Positions 61,850-64,000 of a DNA stretch of 64,000 bases are shown here, one piece after another. The notes beneath the pieces are model-generated. The model saw only the letters and a list, made by a program, of their open reading frames with translations. It made no database searches and was not told the DNA's origin. The position numbers and the translations under genes were made by a program. Source of the stretch: CAWCDJ01 sp963796485 (GTDB taxonomy: Bacteria; Acidobacteriota; Terriglobia; Bryobacterales; Bryobacteraceae). Numbering within the stretch: position 1 is the stretch's first letter; each line of letters begins with the position of its first letter. Where the stretch lies: assembly GCA_963796485.1 (NCBI GenBank), contig CAWCLV010000004.1:434001-498000 (forward strand), written 5' to 3'.

Positions 61850-62604
61850 TTCTTCCTCCGGCGGGCCGCGGTCTCCTGTTCGCTTTCACGGACCCGGTAG
61901 CTGTCACCTTCGAGCTTGGTTACGTCGGCATGGTGCAGGAGACGGTCCAACAGAGTTACGATGCAGGCGGCGTTGGGAAAGACTTCATTCCACTCTTTGA
62001 AAGGTCGATTGGTTGTAAGAATCACCGACTTACGTTCGTAGCGCCGGTTGATCACCTCATAGAGCAAGTCGGCCGACTTGTCGTCGAAGGACAAGTAGCC
62101 TACCTCGTCCACGCACAGGAGTCCCACGTTGGCGTAAGTGCGCAGCTTACGCTGGCGGCCTTCGGGGCTTTGGCGATGGAGTTCCTCCAGGAGCGAAGCC
62201 GCGGAACGGAACAGGACGGAGTGGCCCGCCAGCACGGCGGCATGGCAGATGTTCTGGGCGATCATGGTCTTGCCCAGACCATTCGTGCCGACCAGAATCA
62301 GGTTGCGGCCCTCGGTCAGGAAGTCCAACGTAAGAGCCCGTTCCACGACGTCGCGTTCGATCTTTTTGGGCCAGGACCAGTCGAAGTCGGCCATGGGCTT
62401 GAACTTCTTGATCTCCGCCAGCCGCAACCGCCGCTCCAGGCTGCGATGGGCGCGTTCGGCGGCTTCGGTCTGCGCCAACTGCTCCAGGACCTGGCGCGGA
62501 GACCAGCGCAGTTTGGCGGCGCGCGCCAGAAAGTCATCCAACTCGCCGGGAACGGCGCGCAAGCCGATCTGCTCCAGTTGCGCGGGCAGGCTATGACTCG
62601 GCAT
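61846..62604 (-). CDS. istB: IS21-family ATP-binding helper protein
   Basis: A 252-residue AAA+ ATPase that loads the IstA transposase onto target DNA. Walker A reads LVGTNGLGKT, Walker B LLCVDEVGYLSFD, sensor VILTTNRPFKEW, and C-terminal arginines RYERKS nearby. Several starts are possible between 62631 and 62604; all overlap the istA end. Intact. Confidence 0.92.
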   Translation of the reverse strand: MPSHSLPAQLEQIGLRAVPGELDDFLARAAKLRWSPRQVLEQLAQTEAAERAHRSLERRLRLAEIKKFKPMADFDWSWPKKIERDVVERALTLDFLTEGRNLILVGTNGLGKTMIAQNICHAAVLAGHSVLFRSAASLLEELHRQSPEGRQRKLRTYANVGLLCVDEVGYLSFDDKSADLLYEVINRRYERKSVILTTNRPFKEWNEVFPNAACIVTLLDRLLHHADVTKLEGDSYRVRESEQETAARRRKK

Positions 62605-64000
62605 CGTCATCATGCGGGCGGGCGAGTTCATCGTAGGTCTCCAGATCGTGGGGGCGGACCTCGATCGCTTGGGCTTCCGGATGGCGGCTGAGATCGACCG
62701 CCGGCAACGGCGCGGAGCGATGCTGTCGCCGCAACAGGAAAGCCACCGAGGAGGCGCGCGGCGTGTCCCGTTCCAAGGCTTCCTTCACCGCACGGCGCAA
62801 AGCGGCGGCGCCGTACAGATCCAGCAGTCGGAGCAGTTGCGCGGTCTGACTGCCGGCCGATTCGCCGGCGGCGAAAGCGCGCTCCAGCAGGGACTCGCTT
62901 TCCGGAACCGCGACCGCCAGCCGGCCTCCGCGGGTGGCGTGGAGCGCCTTGCGTTTGGTCCGCAGCAACGCTTCTTCATGCGCCGGGTCCGCGACCACGC
63001 GCTGCCGGTCGTACGAGCGCCGGTGACAGGCGATCTCCGCCGCGCCATCCAGGATGCGCACGTGGGTATCGGAGGCCGCTAGAGTGAGCGGCCGCCCCAC
63101 GGCCTCCGGCGGGATGGAATAGTCGTTGAGATCGAAACGCACATAGATGGTCTTGCGAGACTGGGCCTCCACGATCCGATCCGTATGGAAGGGATGGAGG
63201 GGAAGCGGCAGCAGCCGCGGCTGTTCCTCGGCGAACGTCTGGGCCACGGTGCGTGAGCCGTCGTCCGGCCACGGGCGCTGGTGCGCCACTTCATCCCGCC
63301 ACTCAATCGCCTGCCGGTTGCATTCCTCCAGCGTGGTGAAGGTCCGGCCGGCCCAGAACGAATCGCGCACGAAACGAATGGCCCGTTCCACGCGCCCCTT
63401 CTGATTTCCCGCGCGAACCTGACAGGGACGCGGCGCGAAATGATAATGCGCGGCGAGTTCCAGCAGCCGCGGGTTGAAATGCACCTGGTCGCCGCGACGT
63501 TCCAGGACGGCGCTGCGGAGATTGTCGTAGAGGAGGATTCGGGGCGCCCCCGACCAGGCGGCGAAGGCGCGCACGTGGCCCCGCAGGAAGTTCTCCATGG
63601 TCTGATCGAAGAAGAACTCCAGATACAGCGCCCGCGACCAGGACAAGGTCATCACGAAGCAGGACAACTGGCGGCGAGCCCGGCCCACCAGCACCGACCC
63701 AAAGTAGGCCCAGTCCACCTGCCCTTGCTCGGCCGGAAAGACCTGCAGCCGCAGGAAGGCTTCCCGCGGCTGCGGGCGCAACCGCGCCACCACGCGCCGC
63801 AACTGCTCGACGCTGCCGGCGTACCCGCGATCCCGGATCATGCGGTAGAGGCGCGTGGCGCGCAACCGGGGATGCTGCTCCAGCGTCTCGCGCACAAACG
63901 GCAGATACGGATCGACAATGGACGGCCGCAGTGGCTCGGCATGCTGGAAACGCTCCACTTCAACGGCGCGCCGCACCGCGTCGGGATGGACGTTCAGGGC
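62591..64000 (-). CDS. istA: IS21-family transposase, N-terminus outside the window
   Basis: The visible C-terminal 469 residues of a DDE transposase. The catalytic residues lie in GQVDWAYFG (Asp), ILLYDNLRSAV (Asp) and KGRVERAIRFVR (Glu). An integrase-core and a C-terminal beta-barrel region follow (SRKTIYVRFDLNDYSIPPEA). The frame is open to the window edge, so the N-terminal HTH part is missing here only because of the cut. No disruption is seen in the visible part. Confidence 0.93.
   Translation of the reverse strand, partial: ALNVHPDAVRRAVEVERFQHAEPLRPSIVDPYLPFVRETLEQHPRLRATRLYRMIRDRGYAGSVEQLRRVVARLRPQPREAFLRLQVFPAEQGQVDWAYFGSVLVGRARRQLSCFVMTLSWSRALYLEFFFDQTMENFLRGHVRAFAAWSGAPRILLYDNLRSAVLERRGDQVHFNPRLLELAAHYHFAPRPCQVRAGNQKGRVERAIRFVRDSFWAGRTFTTLEECNRQAIEWRDEVAHQRPWPDDGSRTVAQTFAEEQPRLLPLPLHPFHTDRIVEAQSRKTIYVRFDLNDYSIPPEAVGRPLTLAASDTHVRILDGAAEIACHRRSYDRQRVVADPAHEEALLRTKRKALHATRGGRLAVAVPESESLLERAFAAGESAGSQTAQLLRLLDLYGAAALRRAVKEALERDTPRASSVAFLLRRQHRSAPLPAVDLSRHPEAQAIEVRPHDLETYDELARPHDDDAES

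Larger units (their letters stand above)
61476..64000 (-). mobile_element. IS21-family insertion sequence, right part outside the window
   Basis: The element starts with TGTTAACGG at 61476 and carries istA, istB and a third small gene, all on the reverse strand. The stop of the third gene is formed by the terminal bases. The other end, its inverted repeat and the target-site duplication lie beyond 64000. Confidence 0.85.

Noticed and set aside
53066..64000. Prophage or integrated plasmid.
   Set aside because: No phage structural, integrase, replication or partition genes are visible; only an IS element, a CRISPR array and one defence-like gene.

Overview
The window is GC-rich and reads as an acidobacterial chromosome, most likely from the Bryobacterales/Solibacterales ('Candidatus Solibacter' type). 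This is inferred from gene content: a very large TonB-dependent receptor with a carboxypeptidase-regulatory-like N-terminal domain, several ThuA-like and DUF1080 secreted proteins, a CE15 glucuronoyl esterase, multiheme cytochromes with TPR partners, PD40 propellers behind a transmembrane segment, and a SpoIVB/S55 peptidase in a non-sporulation context.

Layout. 0-8 kb: a reverse-strand operon of a TPR protein fused to a deiodinase-like redoxin domain, a second TPR protein and a seven-heme cytochrome c, then the TonB receptor with a strong terminator and a broken MFS gene. 8.8-17.7 kb: one forward operon for methylmalonyl-CoA metabolism (transcarboxylase 5S, 12S, a small subunit and 1.3S biotin carrier, then epimerase, both mutase subunits and MeaB). 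A succinate/acetate-type CoA-transferase at 23 kb probably serves the same pathway. 17.8-25.4 kb: peptidoglycan-binding protein, Na+/H+ antiporter, cysteine-synthase-like enzyme, CE15 esterase, ThuA protein and a small secreted protein. 25.5-27.0 kb: a toxin-antitoxin patch (intact HicBA, then an antitoxin with a frameshifted PemK/MazF toxin) in debris that includes a diverged copy of the tsaD 3' end. 27-42 kb: housekeeping and secreted genes (tsaD, S55 peptidase, propellers, NagB-like deaminase, PAS sensor, phosphoesterase, tetraheme cytochrome, a frameshifted mutL, DUF1080, an EF-P-like factor). 41.9-44.2 kb: an ArsR-led operon of small proteins with a well-formed promoter. 45-52.8 kb: propeller, squalene-cyclase-like protein, a heme-type ABC importer and a VCBS protein.

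53-64 kb is the accessory end. It holds a lower-GC gene for a SIR2-like NADase domain joined to a polymerase-beta-type nucleotidyltransferase and an RxxxxxxH helical region, which is a strong candidate for an uncharacterised anti-phage effector. After some oxidoreductase and stress genes comes a CRISPR array of 11 identical 36-bp repeats. Its last visible spacer is cut after 25 bases by the end of an IS21-family element (istA, istB and a third small gene) that runs off the window. No cas genes are visible; if present they probably lie beyond the insertion.

Several reading frames are broken by single-base changes (mutL, the PemK/MazF toxin, the MFS gene, and a lost ATG in a flavoprotein). They may be real decay or assembly errors; the raw reads would decide.
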